From: Meghimatium bilineatum
Taxonomy: Eukaryota; Mollusca; Gastropoda; Stylommatophora; Philomycidae
Reading direction: 5' to 3'
DNA length: 64,000 nt
Assembly: GCA_034231615.1 (NCBI GenBank)
Contig: CM067304.1
Location: forward strand, 15,527,444-15,591,443
The notes under the pieces were generated by a model. It was not told where the DNA came from and ran no database searches. It worked only from the letters and a program-made list of their open reading frames with translations. Position 1 is the stretch's first letter. The number at the start of each line of letters is the position of its first letter. Positions 11,051-21,006 of the stretch are shown piece by piece. The translations under genes and the position numbers were made by a program.

Positions 11051-12040
11051 ATTCCCCATCTTCATTACATCAACTATTGATATCTTCATTACATCAACTA
11101 TTGATATCTTCATTACAACTTACATTTCAACTATTGATATCTTCATTACAACTTACATTTCAACTATTAATGATTTAATTACAGCTTACATCAATTATTA
11201 ATGCCTTCATTATATCATACAACTATTGATATCTTCATTACATCAACTATTGATATCTTCATTACAACTTACATTTCAACTATTGATATCTTCATTACAA
11301 CTTACATTTCAACTATTGATATCTTCATTACAACTTACATTTCAGCTATTGATATCTTCATTACAACTTACATTTCAGCTATTAATGATTTAATTACAGC
11401 TTACATCAATTATTAATGCCTTCATTATATCATACAACTATTAATGTCTTCATTACACCTTACATCAACTATTAATGTCTTCATTACACCGTACATCAAC
11501 TATTAATGTCTTCATTACACCTTACATCAACTATTAATGTCTTCATTACACCTTACATCAACTATTAATGTCTTCATTACACCTTATATCAACTATTAAT
11601 GTCTTCATTGCACCTTACATCAACTATTAATGTCTTCATTACACCTTATATCAACTATTAATGTCTTCATTGCACCTTACATCAACTATTAATGTCTTCA
11701 TTACACCTTACATCAACTATTAATGTCTTCATTACACCTTACATCAACTATTAATGTCTTCATTGCACCTTACATCAACTATTAATGTCTTCATTGCACC
11801 TTACATCAACTATTAATGTCTTCATTGCACCTTACATCAACTATTAATGTCTTCATTACACCTTACATCAACTATTAATGTCTTCATTACACCTTATATC
11901 AACTATTAATGTCTTCATTGCACCTTACATCAACTATTAATGTCTTCATTACACCTTATATCAACTATTAATGTCTTCATTACACCTTACATCAACTATT
12001 AATGTCTTCATTACACCTTACATCAACTATTAATGTCACC
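11051..12040. repeat. 31-bp minisatellite (CATCAACTATTAATGTCTTC)
   Basis: About 30 units. Two subfamilies are arranged in blocks. A GATATC-containing 33-bp form runs 11075-11400, and within it a roughly 115-bp higher-order unit ends twice in the same AATGCCTTCATTATATCATA phrase. A homogeneous 31-bp form (CATTACACCTTACATCAACT + ATTAATGTCTT) runs 11420-12035. A C/A variant at one position alternates in runs (CATTGCACC versus CATTACACC), as expected from unequal exchange. Confidence 0.95.
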
Positions 12041-12704
12041 ATATCTTCATAACTTGAAGACATGGAACATAGAGAACAGGAATGATCAAATTCAACAAAG
12101 TGAGACAGATTCATATACAAACATATGACAAATAAGTCACCAATATATAAAAATAAATGATTTGCAAATAATGAGAAAGTAGCAGACATGAAAATCACTA
12201 CAGCCAAAAAATGCTAGGTTCATGTCTACATCCTGTATAGGATATGCTACCAGTTCTTTTAGCAGACATGATTTGAACAAATCGAGTCCACTCAGCTGAC
12301 AAGTTGCCTTGCAACTTGAGTCAGACATTTTCATAATTTGACCAATCAGGATTTCTAAAACGGATGATATTGTAGCTGGAAGTCTTGGCTAGATTAACAT
12401 CTTTTTAGGGATAAAGATCGGTAGAGTTCAGAAAATGGGTTGACTAAAACATTGAGGAAAATTGATGTCAGTTAAACGGGACGATCAAATCTTGTCAGCT
12501 AAATGGGACTTTATTAAATCTTGTCAGCTAAACAGGCCATGATGAAATCTTGTCAGCTACCTTCTGTTATTTTCAATAATTCCTCAGTGAAAATTTAATA
12601 TTATTATTAATATAAACTTCCTAATAATATTGTGTAAATAATGATAAAACTTTGAACACTTTGGCTCTAAAATTATAACAATGGAAATTGCTCATAACAA
12701 AAGT
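12041..12704. other. Non-coding, small repeated pieces
   Basis: 12188-12255 shares AATGCTAGGTTCATGTCTAC...GGATATGCTACCAGTT with 2990-3045. Three CTTGTCAGCTAAA units lie at 12494-12565. No gene seen. Confidence 0.5.
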
Positions 12705-12960
12705 TCTTTGTTCGTTCTCAAACTCCTGCAGATTAACAGGATATAGTCCAGATAATGGTATGCATTTGTGTCATGATTTACAACTTAGCTGTGATATTTG
12801 CACCTTTTGGCCTGACACATTCGACTTCAGCATATGTTCTGGGTCAATTTAACCTTATTTGAGATGGGACAACCAACTTCCTTACCTTATGACATGCATA
12901 GAAGGTTAAAAAGTGTTGCTATTCTTTGCTCACTTTTCAGACCCCACCGACACATGGATA
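12705..12960 (+). mobile_element. SINE-B copy
   Basis: Head GTTCTCAAACTCCTGCAGAT, core TTTTGGCCTGACACATTCGA, then CCTTATGACATGCATAGAAG and ATTCTTTGCTC near the end. Written here in the orientation that begins at its (CTT)n end. Confidence 0.85.
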
Positions 12961-13084
12961 ATTCAGATGTTTAAAATGTAAAGACCTTTATCACAACATC
13001 AAGAAACAAAAATATAATGAGATATTTGTATATCATAGAATGGAATTTAAAAAAAAAACACTTGCAGGAATAAGATGAAATCAT
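12961..13084. other. Short unclassified interval
   Basis: Contains AAACACTTGCAGGAATAAGATG, which recurs at 15608-15640, so it is part of a dispersed repeat. Confidence 0.4.
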
Positions 13085-13300
13085 TCTAGGCAAGGCCATG
13101 TGGACAGGCAGCACAGAGTGCCAAACATATACTTCAAGAGTGTTCTGAGCATGAAACGCTGAGGCAGACATATTGGCCAGAGGAAACAACACTGGAATCA
13201 AAGCTCTATGGGACACTGTATGAACTACAAAAGACAGTGAGTTTTATTAAGGAGACAGAATTACAGATATAGACATGTTTCAAGTGAACGAAAGAAGAAG
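13085..13300 (+). mobile_element. LINE-2 C-terminus and 3' end
   Basis: With small frame corrections it reads CGQAAQSAKHILQECSEHE and YGTLYELQKTVSFIKE, the Cys/His zinc-like C-terminal motif that follows RNase H in I-type LINEs. It ends GTGAACGAAAGAAGAAGAA, the family's (GAA)n tail. The same end is seen at 20130-20345. Confidence 0.7.
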
Positions 13301-13474
13301 AATTCTAGGCAAAATTGTTACAGAAAATATAGAACAATCTGGAGCATGAAATCTCATTTTCAGTTAACACGTTCACACAGCAAGTTCAATTTTCTTGATA
13401 AGTGATGCTCTATTTGAAAGCTCCAATACAGCTTTCTGTGGATATCTGTCTCTGTGGGCCAGATCAACTGGATT

Positions 13475-15560
13475 TTATGTGCAAGTAATGCAGGATATGT
13501 TCCAAGGTCTGTGCTGCCTGCCCACATTGACACAGAAGGTATGGAACGTCTGTCTATTTAAGTGGCTGTTTAGTTTGTTGTGTCTTATGCTGATGAGGAA
13601 GATGAGAAATTGTTCTGCTTTGTCTAGTCTTTTGCATGGTCGACTTTTCTTGGTAAGTGATTTTTCATTCATTTTATTCCCGTTTTGCTCCATCTTTTGC
13701 CAGGATATCTGCCTCTTCATTTCTTCCACAATGGGATTGTATCCACTGTGTTACTACCCTTCTTTGAATGCTCACTTCTCTTATAGCTTTCTTCAGGTCT
13801 GGCAGTTTATCGCACTGTCAAGGCTTGTAGGACAGACAGTTCATCAGTATGAAATACCATCTGTTGACACTGGTTTGCCTTTTTAATTATTTCTGCCAGC
13901 AATGCTTAGGGCCTGTACTTCCACAGAGTAGTTGGAGCAGAGATTCCAGTAGGCGAAAATGTGGATTCATTGTTCTGGCACCAATAGCATCTCTGATTTC
14001 AAAAAGGTACCATTTCAATCTTCTATTAGCATATTTTTCATTGTCTAACAGACACAAGTTTCCTTTCCGAAGACATGTTCCGATGTCTGCTTACCAGTGT
14101 AGAGTTTACCTGTAACTTCCAGTGTAATTATCGCGGAGAGTTGCTATCATCATTTATGTGTTTGGTTAGTTTCCACAACTTTCTTCTTTCCTTTTCAAAG
14201 TTATTTTTGGGATTTTCCCTCTAGCTTCTTCTGTCTATCTTTTCTTTAGTGAACTTTGCTTATGTCTTTTGTAGTGCAATGTTGGTCTGTTGGGATTGTT
14301 GCATTTTCTGTAATATTATATGCCTTGCCAATTCTTCCTGTAGTTTTTGGAGTGTGTTTATCCAATGTGGGACATAATTCTTCGTTCCTCTTGATATTGT
14401 CTCCTTGGCTGTCTTAATTATTCCTTTATTAAATTTCCTGACATTTGTGTTGATATCTCTGCCTGTTACTTGTATATCTCTTGTGAGTAGATTTGATCTG
14501 TATTTATAGATGTGCCAGTTTGCTTTCCTATAGTTTCATCTTGGCTTGGTCTTGTAATTATTGTTTTGTTGACTTGGATGGTAACAGCAATTATCACTGC
14601 CACTGAGTTGTTCACCTATTGCTCTCTCCACAACTCTAGCCAGTTCTGGGGTGGATGTGCTATGCCATTTTCTTGAGTAGAAGTTGGTGTAGGATTTGAA
14701 TTATTGAGTAGGATTAGGTTGTTGTCGTCTTGCCAATTTTCTATCTCTTCTCCCATCTAAAGTATTGTACCATCAGCTTTGGGAGTGCCTTGGAAAACTT
14801 AAACAGTTTCCCACTACACATCTTCCTTGTGTGTTTTGGTTTCTGTGGCACTGATGTTATTTTTGACCACTGTTTGTAGGACTTGTCAAGGCTTGTAGGA
14901 CAGACAGTTCGTCAGTATGAAATACCACCTTTCTCTCTGATTTTTCCTGTTAACTCTAAAACATTGGTACCCTCATATTTTGAGGTTATTTTTTCATTGA
15001 TGTGGGTTTCTTGTATGCAGCACATATTAATATCTTTCTGGTGCAAGGTGTTTTCAGTTCAGATTTTTTTTTGCTAACTCCCTCTGAATTCAAGTGCATG
15101 ATGTGTAGATGGGTTGTTAACTGTCCAAGGACATTTGCGACCCAGATACGGCTTATTAGCCATTCACAATCTCGTAACAAAGAACATAATTCTAAGTGAA
15201 TTTTGATTCAATTGGTCATCATCACTTCTATTGGATGAACATGTCCTATCTGGTTGGTCAGTTGCTTTCCTCTTTTGGCTCCAGATAGTAGACTTGAGGG
15301 ACCTCTAGTTGAGGTTCAGAATCCGGCACTGTTCCTGCCTGGGGAGAATTCACAGGGGGAGAACTATGATGATTTTTAAAATTTTGTTGTGAAGACATGT
15401 TAACTAATCGGGTTACATGATACCATGGTTACTAGTGTGTCTCTCGACCTGGTATCTCCGACTTCAGCACCTATACTTGCTTGGGCAGGACTGTGGTCCA
15501 GCTCGATGTAAGGGATGACATGACCAGTTTTAGTTTCTAGCCTCTATTGACTGGACTAAT
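13475..15560 (-). mobile_element. Rearranged LINE-2 copy (endonuclease, linker, RNase H)
   Basis: On the minus strand an endonuclease start is visible at 15200-14980 (MHLNSEGVSKKKSELKT...ICAAYKKP, the QWNxEG..K..EL pattern). A linker follows at 14760-14150 (RKFNKGIIKTAKETISRG; SWREKTDKLNMEREERKLWK). RNase H remains at 13800-13640 (TQWIQSHCGRNEEADILAKD) and a CxCGQAAQTLEHIL tail at 13530. A 50-bp segment (GTCAAGGCTTGTAGGACAGA) is present twice, at 13818 and 14886, marking an internal rearrangement or deletion. Upstream minus-strand sequence to about 15560 may be ORF1 or 5' material (PEPQLEVPQVYYLEPKEE). Stops are frequent. Confidence 0.75.
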
Positions 15561-16054
15561 TCCTATTCTCCACAAGGAATCGGCCTCGATGAGGAGCAAG
15601 GAATAAAAACACTTGCAAGAATAAAATGAAATCATTCCAGGCAAAATTGTTACAGAAGATATTGTAGACCATTCTGGAGCGTGGAGATATAGAAAAGATA
15701 TGACAATGATGAAACTATCTATACCCGATGGATAGGCAAGTTCAAGACAATTACATAATTAGGAAAAGAACATCAAGAGGCAGGAATATATGTTCATTTA
15801 AAACATTACAGATATATTGATTGTGGAGATTACACTTGACCTGATCTTCCAAAAAATGTAACATTTGAAATAGTTTTTAACCATCTTGTAAGAAGGGAGA
15901 TAACTCTACACCATTCACTGCAAGTTACTGGAGTTACCAACTAGAGTTACTGTTTCTAAAATACAAACACCTTTCATATTACAGCAAGAAGTGTATACAC
16001 TCAGAAATGTACTGAGAACAAGATAACCAAAACTAATAAAGTCATAGCTAATTC
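15561..16054 (-). other. SLC22 3' flank / probable 3' UTR
   Basis: Lies just after the SLC22 stop on the minus strand. No coding similarity. 15608-15690 carries a dispersed repeat also found near 13058 and 13297. A polyadenylation signal was not confidently placed. Confidence 0.35.
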
Positions 16055-16315
16055 TTAAATTGTATGTTCTGTCTCAGCAGATGTGACATGTGCTTCATTC
16101 TGTATTAAAACTGTTTTTTCTGCTTGGATTCCTGATTCAGACTTTGAGAGTGTTCCATTACATTCTGTAAGTACTTTCACTCCTGGATCTGTTTCTATTA
16201 TAGAGTCTGGCAGCTTTCTGTTGTGCGTCTCTGGCAAAGGGAACAGGGCAAGACCTGCAACCATTGCCATGGTGCCAAATATATAGAGAGCATTCACATC
16301 CCACAGAGTCTGAGC
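16055..16315 (-). CDS. SLC22 transporter exon 11 (C-terminus)
   Basis: Encodes residues 475-560 and the TAA stop. The acceptor reads CCCCTTCACCAG just before GCTCAGACT. It holds TM12 (NALYIFGTMAMVAGLALFPL), the SLC22 signature LPETHNRKLPDSI, and a hydrophilic cytosolic tail of about 46 residues without a recognised domain; it ends HTI, which fits a weak class I PDZ-ligand pattern (S/T-x-hydrophobic). Phase 0 at its 5' side matches exon 10. Confidence 0.95.
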   Translation of the reverse strand, partial: AQTLWDVNALYIFGTMAMVAGLALFPLPETHNRKLPDSIIETDPGVKVLTECNGTLSKSESGIQAEKTVLIQNEAHVTSAETEHTI

Positions 16316-16649
16316 CTGGTGAAGGGGAAAAAAACATTTGAGTTTATTTGAGATTATAATCGCATCACATGTACTTACATTGTCTAAGCCACACACTCAC
16401 GGAGACTGTGGTTAAGGTGCATGCATGTTGATTATGAAGGAGCAACTAAGAAAGGTTGGAACTCTACAGTCTTTTTGTATTAATACCATAATTTTAAAGT
16501 GTAAATATCCTGTTCTGCTGTGTTCTGTCAATTTTATGTCTCTGTCATCTATCTCTAATTATTTGTGTTAATATTTATTATTCTAACCCGTCCAGTATCT
16601 GTGTCTTCAAGTAGGTCATAGTGTTTGTATTCTTTGTTGCCTTTTTTAG

Positions 16650-16860
16650 CCCACCAACACCCAAGGATCACAGTCTCTATTGTAGAATTTTCTAGTCTTC
16701 TCTTTCCGTATGGATTCCATGGTAATCTCTGTCTACATCTCTCAGAGTAGTATCTCCATCTGTATTAAAACAAGAAGCTGTCAATCATCCAACTTCTTCG
16801 TTCCTGATATTATCTTTTAATTCAATATCAACAATCTTTCTCAAGCACTTATTCACCAAA
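16650..16860 (-). mobile_element. LINE fragment, RT C-terminal region
   Basis: The minus strand reads KCLRKIVDIELKDNIRNEEV..., a decayed CLRRIL.I.W.D.I.NEE.. block followed by unrelated-looking sequence. In SLC22 intron 10. Confidence 0.5.
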
Positions 16861-16904
16861 TATGTTTAATGTAAACAAGGTAATTAAGTTCTGCCAATCA
16901 CAGG

Positions 16905-17110
16905 AATGGCAGAGTGTTAATGGAGGGGATGATAGAAGGCAACAGGGGCAAAGGTCGACCAAGACGCCGTTGGACAAAAGACATTCAAGAATGCCTGCGC
17001 ATGTCACTGGAAGATGCAGGGCAACTTGCTCAAGACCGCGGAGAATTCAAGAGATCCACAGGAAAGACTACGTTCTGGAAAGAATATGTCACCTGATGAA
17101 TGATGATGAA
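16905..17110 (+). mobile_element. LINE-1 3' end
   Basis: The frame reads RVLMEGMIEGNRGKGRPRRR + WTKDIQECLRMSLEDAGQLA, ending ...TTFWKEYVT and then TGATGAATGATGATGA. This is the C-terminus and (TGA)n tail of the RTE-like family seen intact-ish at 32280-33391. Confidence 0.85.
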
Positions 17111-17139
17111 TCACAGGAAGCACTTAGAAAAATACTTAA

Positions 17140-17310
17140 ATCCGCATTTCAAACAACATGTCTTTCTCAAGAACACATTTTAAAACACTGTAGCATGCTA
17201 CAAAACGTAACAGGAAATTTACACATAGCAATGATGAGTTTTATGACTGAAAGGCAGCAGGGTAGTAGATCTTCCAGATGGTATGTTCCGTTGAATGGCC
17301 AGCAACAGGA
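17140..17310 (+). repeat. Repeat present again, inverted, at 18065-18225
   Basis: CACTGTAGCATGCTACAAAA...GCAGGGTAGTAGATCT matches the reverse complement of 18065-18225 along about 150 bp. It is a dispersed repeat of unknown class, in opposite orientations on either side of SLC22 exon 10. Confidence 0.75.
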
Positions 17311-17577
17311 ATATCTGACCCACGAAAGCCACTATCACTACTGTACAGGGCTTTACATGTGTGTCCGCAATGTTATCTATGAAATCATTTGAAAAATGCT
17401 GCACAGTGACTTACATAGTGGAGTCAGGTAAGAAGCTCAGAGACTAATTCTGTCAATATCTGCACAATATTGATCATAAGAATGATACTCTTGTTGCTGT
17501 CTACTTCAACTGACCAACATGGACTTGATTGATTAAACTAAAAAACATGTTTTCTCATTTCACAACAGCTGACTTAC

Positions 17578-17650
17578 CCACTGATTGATCTGTGGTGCCA
17601 CCACACCTCCAGCTCGAGCCCACACACAGCATGCCCCCATACCAATGTTT
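17578..17650 (-). CDS. SLC22 transporter exon 10
   Basis: 73 nt: one base completes Arg450, then NIGMGACCVWARAGGVVAPQ + INQW (451-474). This is the RN(I/M)GMG...AR.GG..AP motif at the TM10-TM11 hinge of SLC22 proteins. The acceptor is CTGTTTTCAG; the donor is TGG/GTAAGT. Confidence 0.95.
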
Positions 17651-17734
17651 CTGAAAACAGACAGGCATGTTACAATAGCGGTGGGAAACATTTGACCAAA
17701 CCAAGCCATTTTTTTAATTTATTTAAGATCTTTA

Positions 17735-17865
17735 AATTAAAGCTGATTTAGAGAACTTATAATTTAAGGCTGATTTAGAGTACTTATAGTTTAAGGTTGA
17801 TTTAGAGTACTTATAGTTTACGGCTGATTTAGAGTACTTATAGTTTACGGCTTGACTAACCACAC
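17735..17865. repeat. About 27-bp minisatellite, left part
   Basis: Units of GGCTGATTTAGAGTACTTATAGTTTA upstream of exon 10 in intron 9. The array continues at 18336 after an inserted block containing a MITE. Confidence 0.9.
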
Positions 17866-17920
17866 CTCCAAAAAAGATGCGATTTTGTCAAGACATTCAA
17901 ACTGCGTACTCAAGTCTCTT

Positions 17921-18064
17921 AGAACGGACAGATCGAGACAAGGACTATTACAACAACAACGAACATCCTGTACAAGTATAGAAGTATCCTCAGTTACAAC
18001 AAACATATAACATCCGTATTAGTTCTACAAGGCCAATAGTCCTTGTCTCGATTGGTCCGTTCTA
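17921..18064. mobile_element. MITE-like element with 29-bp terminal inverted repeats
   Basis: AGAACGGACAGATCGAGACA + AGGACTATT at 17921-17949 is mirrored by the reverse complement of 18036-18064 (AGAACGGACCAATCGAGACA + AGGACTATT), with two mismatches. Total length is 144 bp with no coding capacity. It interrupts the dispersed repeat shared with 17140-17310. I could not define a target-site duplication, so the superfamily is unknown. Confidence 0.75.
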
Positions 18065-18300
18065 CTCCTGTGGCTGTCCATTCAATGGAACAGACCATCT
18101 GGGAGATCTACTACCCTGCTGCTTTTCAGTCATAACACCCATCATTGCTATGTGCAAATTTATGTTATGTTCTGCAGCAGTGCTACAGTGATATTCTAAA
18201 ATGTGTACTTGAGAAGGACATTTTGTTTGAATGAGGTGCTATGTCTTTTAATATGTCCTAAATATTTTATTTGCCTGATCTTTATTTCTCTAATCATAGT
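18065..18300 (-). mobile_element. Inverted dispersed repeat joined to a LINE-1 scrap
   Basis: 18065-18225 is the inverted partner of 17140-17310. 18225-18300 on the minus strand reads EIKIRQIKYLGHIKRHST-like, matching the LINE-1 segment at 33140-33190. Confidence 0.7.
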
Positions 18301-18335
18301 AATTCTTTATTCATATTAAATGTTTTTATAATATA

Positions 18336-18835
18336 GTACTTATAATCAAGACTGATTTAGAGTACTTATAATCAAGGCTGATTTAGAGTACTTATAAGTA
18401 AGGCTGATTTAGAGTACTTATAAGTAAAGCTGATTTAGAGTACTTATAAGTAAGGCTGATTTAAAGTACTTATAAGTAAGGCTGATTTAAAGTACTTATA
18501 AGTAAGGCTGATTTAGAGTACTTATAAGTAAGGCTGATTTAGAGTACTTATAAGTAAGACTGATTTAGAGTACTTATAAGTAAGGCTGATTTAGAGTACT
18601 TATAAGTAAGGCTGATTTAAAGTACTTATAAGTAAGGCTGATTTAAAGTACTTATAAGTAAGGCTGATTTAAAGTACTTATAAGTAAGGCTGATTTAGAG
18701 TACTTATAAGTAAGGCTGATTTAAAGTACTTATAAGTAAGGCTGATTTATAGTAATTATAATTAAAGCAGATTTCGATTATTTATAATTAAGGCTGATTT
18801 AGAGTACAGATTTAGAGCAGAATGTAGTCCATATA
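18336..18835. repeat. 26-bp minisatellite, right part
   Basis: About 18 units of GTAAGGCTGATTTAGAGTAC + TTATAA. A GAG/AAG variant alternates along the array. Each unit contains TTATAAGTAAGG, a donor-like GTAAGG on the plus strand, but the gene runs the other way. Confidence 0.95.
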
Positions 18836-18905
18836 TTGAAGATGCATTGTATTGCCGTTTTATTTGCGCCAATGGCCCGACATATCCATCTTCGGCTGCG
18901 TACAG
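18811..18905 (+). mobile_element. Truncated SINE-A inside the minisatellite
   Basis: Carries CAGAATGTAGTCC, GCATTGTATTGCCGTTTTAT and CCCGACATATCCATCTTCGG, flanked on both sides by array units. Confidence 0.8.
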
Positions 18906-19139
18906 GTACTTATAATAAAGGCTGAATTAGAGTATGGGTTGAGCTCAAGAACTTAGAAAATACTACTTGGAGCTCCAGAAGACAAAAAAATAACACAGTC
19001 ATCCAGCCTGTTGATGTCAACTTGTACAGATTTTCCATTTTGATACGTATTTCTGGTCCCCCCCCAAAAAATAACTCCAAATTTTCTTTTATAAAAAGGT
19101 CCTTTTGTGTTACATCTTCAGTAAATTACTACTAAGGTA

Positions 19140-19310
19140 GCCATTTTTATCTCACATGCACGTACTTAACGTATTGATGGGGGGGGCCAAGGTTTTTTGG
19201 GTGCTAAATACTGACGTTTTTAATTGAAATGCGGAAATAAATTGTTAAAAATACGGATTTATAGAAAAAATAAATTGACAGCTTTGGCCGACACAAATTT
19301 TTTCCCACCT
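19140..19310. repeat. Dispersed repeat shared with 40720-40865
   Basis: Both copies carry GGTGCTAAATACTGACGTTT-like and GGAAATAAATTGTTAAAAAT motifs, followed by AATAAATTGACAGCT. Confidence 0.75.
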
Positions 19311-19624
19311 CTGTGTTATATAAACAGTAAAATTATAGAAGACGTAACATAATAGTAGAGCTAACATTACAGCAGCATTATAGTAGATCTATTGAATTGT
19401 ATCCATAACCTATTCACCTTTTACCTCCTGCAGTTCTTCAATAAACATGTTTTATTCTTCTTTATTTATCTTAATTGTATTCGTATTTTAGTCAGCTCAA
19501 ATAAATATGTTTCTAATTCTTTTCTCTGGGTTATCCTCTTTATCTCTTTACTCTTTATTCCGAATTGTGCTTGTTTTACAATTCTATTGCTGGTTTGGTT
19601 GTATCAATATAAGCACACTCTTAA

Positions 19625-19930
19625 GTCAGAACAAACTGTCATTCTGCACCTCAGAACAGGACACAACTGACTCCGCAGCCACATATATACAAAGTTCAAG
19701 ATTGACAACATGGCCATGTGTACATCTTGATTCTTGATTAGAAAACTGGCCTCACAGCACATAGGGTATTCCCATAAGTGCTCCGCCCTCTGTTCTAGCA
19801 GCCATTCGACTCGATGGTGTTTCGAGTCCAATGACGCAGAAACAGACGTCGGCATCAGGGCACAACTCTGGCCCTTGCGACAGGTTTCTTTGTTGTTCTG
19901 CCCACCCATGCCATGCCCGTAACTAGTTCA
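19625..19930 (+). mobile_element. LINE-2 C-terminal fragment
   Basis: Reads ILHLRTGHN then, after a stop, LRSHIYTKFKIDNMAMC, matching the RLRTGH.RL.SH.Y block seen in the LINE copy at 27860. The remainder is decayed. The RLRTGHN block is the same one from which the 60535-61510 minisatellite appears to derive. Confidence 0.6.
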
Positions 19931-19992
19931 AGCACAACGTCAGCCTGTCAGAACAACATGGTAACTGTTATCGAAGGTTACAACTACGGAAT

Positions 19993-20128
19993 TGTATAGA
20001 TGACATGCCATGAAGCTTCTATAAGAAGATAACCTCAATATAAAGGCATGTCATCTACTAAGGTTTTCTGTTGCATGGTTGGTTTGTCTAGTGAGCCATT
20101 GGTGAGACCCACAGACACAACCGCATGA
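19993..20128. mobile_element. Partial element D
   Basis: Identical in outline to the right 130 bp of the complete D copies, including the long hairpin with arms AGATGACATGCC and GGCATGTCATCT, and ending GGTGAGACCCACAGACACAA. Confidence 0.85.
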
Positions 20129-20129
20129 C

Positions 20130-20345
20130 CATGTGTACTTGTGCACAGGCAACTCAGAGAGCAGAGCATATTCTTCAGTAATGCTCGGAATATGAAATAC
20201 TAAGACAAATACACTGGCCTAAAAAGACAACAGTGAAAGAAAATCTCCATGAATCTCTGTACGAGTTACAAAACACAGTCAAGTTTATAGAAGTGATAAA
20301 ACTTCAGATTTAAGCATGTTACAAGTAAACAAGAGAAGAAGCATC
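20130..20345 (+). mobile_element. LINE-2 C-terminus and 3' end
   Basis: Frame-corrected reading CAQATQRAEHILQ.CSEYEI and LHESLYELQNTVKFIE parallels 13085-13300 and ends AAACAAGAGAAGAAG. Confidence 0.65.
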
Positions 20346-20349
20346 CTCT

Positions 20350-20592
20350 TCTGCATTCATTTTCAGACTCCTCACATGAGTAGGATGTAGTCCAGAAAAT
20401 TTAACGTGTTATCATGGTTTACAGCTTTTTACCCTGACACATCCAACTTTAGCATAGCCTGTGGGTGGCTGATCCTGGAATGGAACTGCCAACTCCACCC
20501 CCCAAATCTCTTTATTCACCTCTAGCAGATAACAGTGTCGCTATTCTTTGCTCCCATTTTTGGATCCCAGAAACACACAGGCAAACAAATCT
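20350..20592 (+). mobile_element. SINE-B copy (diverged)
   Basis: Head CTTCTGCATTCATTTTCAGA, core ACCCTGACACATCCAACTTT, end GCTATTCTTTGCTCC. Followed by a C run (20596-20607) and a C/T-rich stretch. Confidence 0.75.
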
Positions 20593-20756
20593 TACCCCCC
20601 CCCCCCCGCCTCCCCTTTTCTCAAGCTCTGTTCTCCCTCCCTCCCCTCTTTCGCTCTCTCTGAGAAAAGGGTTTATTGTTGTCTATTTAATTGATCACTG
20701 TGTTCCTTATTGGTAATCTTATCAAATCATTTTATTGTACATTTCAGAAGTAATAG

Positions 20757-20985
20757 TTACTGTCGCATAATATAGTTACTGTCACATAATATAGTTACTG
20801 TCGCATAATATAGTTACTGTCGCATAATATAGTTACTGTCACATAATATAGTTACTGTCGCATAATAAATAGTTACTGTCGCATAATATAGTTACTGTCG
20901 CATAATATAGTTACTGTCGCATAATATAGTTACTGTCGCATAATATAGTTACTGTCGCATAATATAGTTACTGTCACATAATATA
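20757..20985. repeat. 19-bp minisatellite derived from the exon 9 donor flank
   Basis: About 12 units of CATAATATAGTTACTGTCG. On the minus strand each reads GTAACTATATTATG, identical to the first 14 intronic bases after SLC22 exon 9 (from 23428 leftward). The mariner at 21007-23400 separates the array from the exon. Confidence 0.9.
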
Positions 20986-21006
20986 GTTTTTACCATGTAA
21001 TCTATA

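Noticed and set aside
13395-13886. 163-codon plus-strand frame
   Set aside because: It is the complement of a LINE RNase H region coded on the minus strand.
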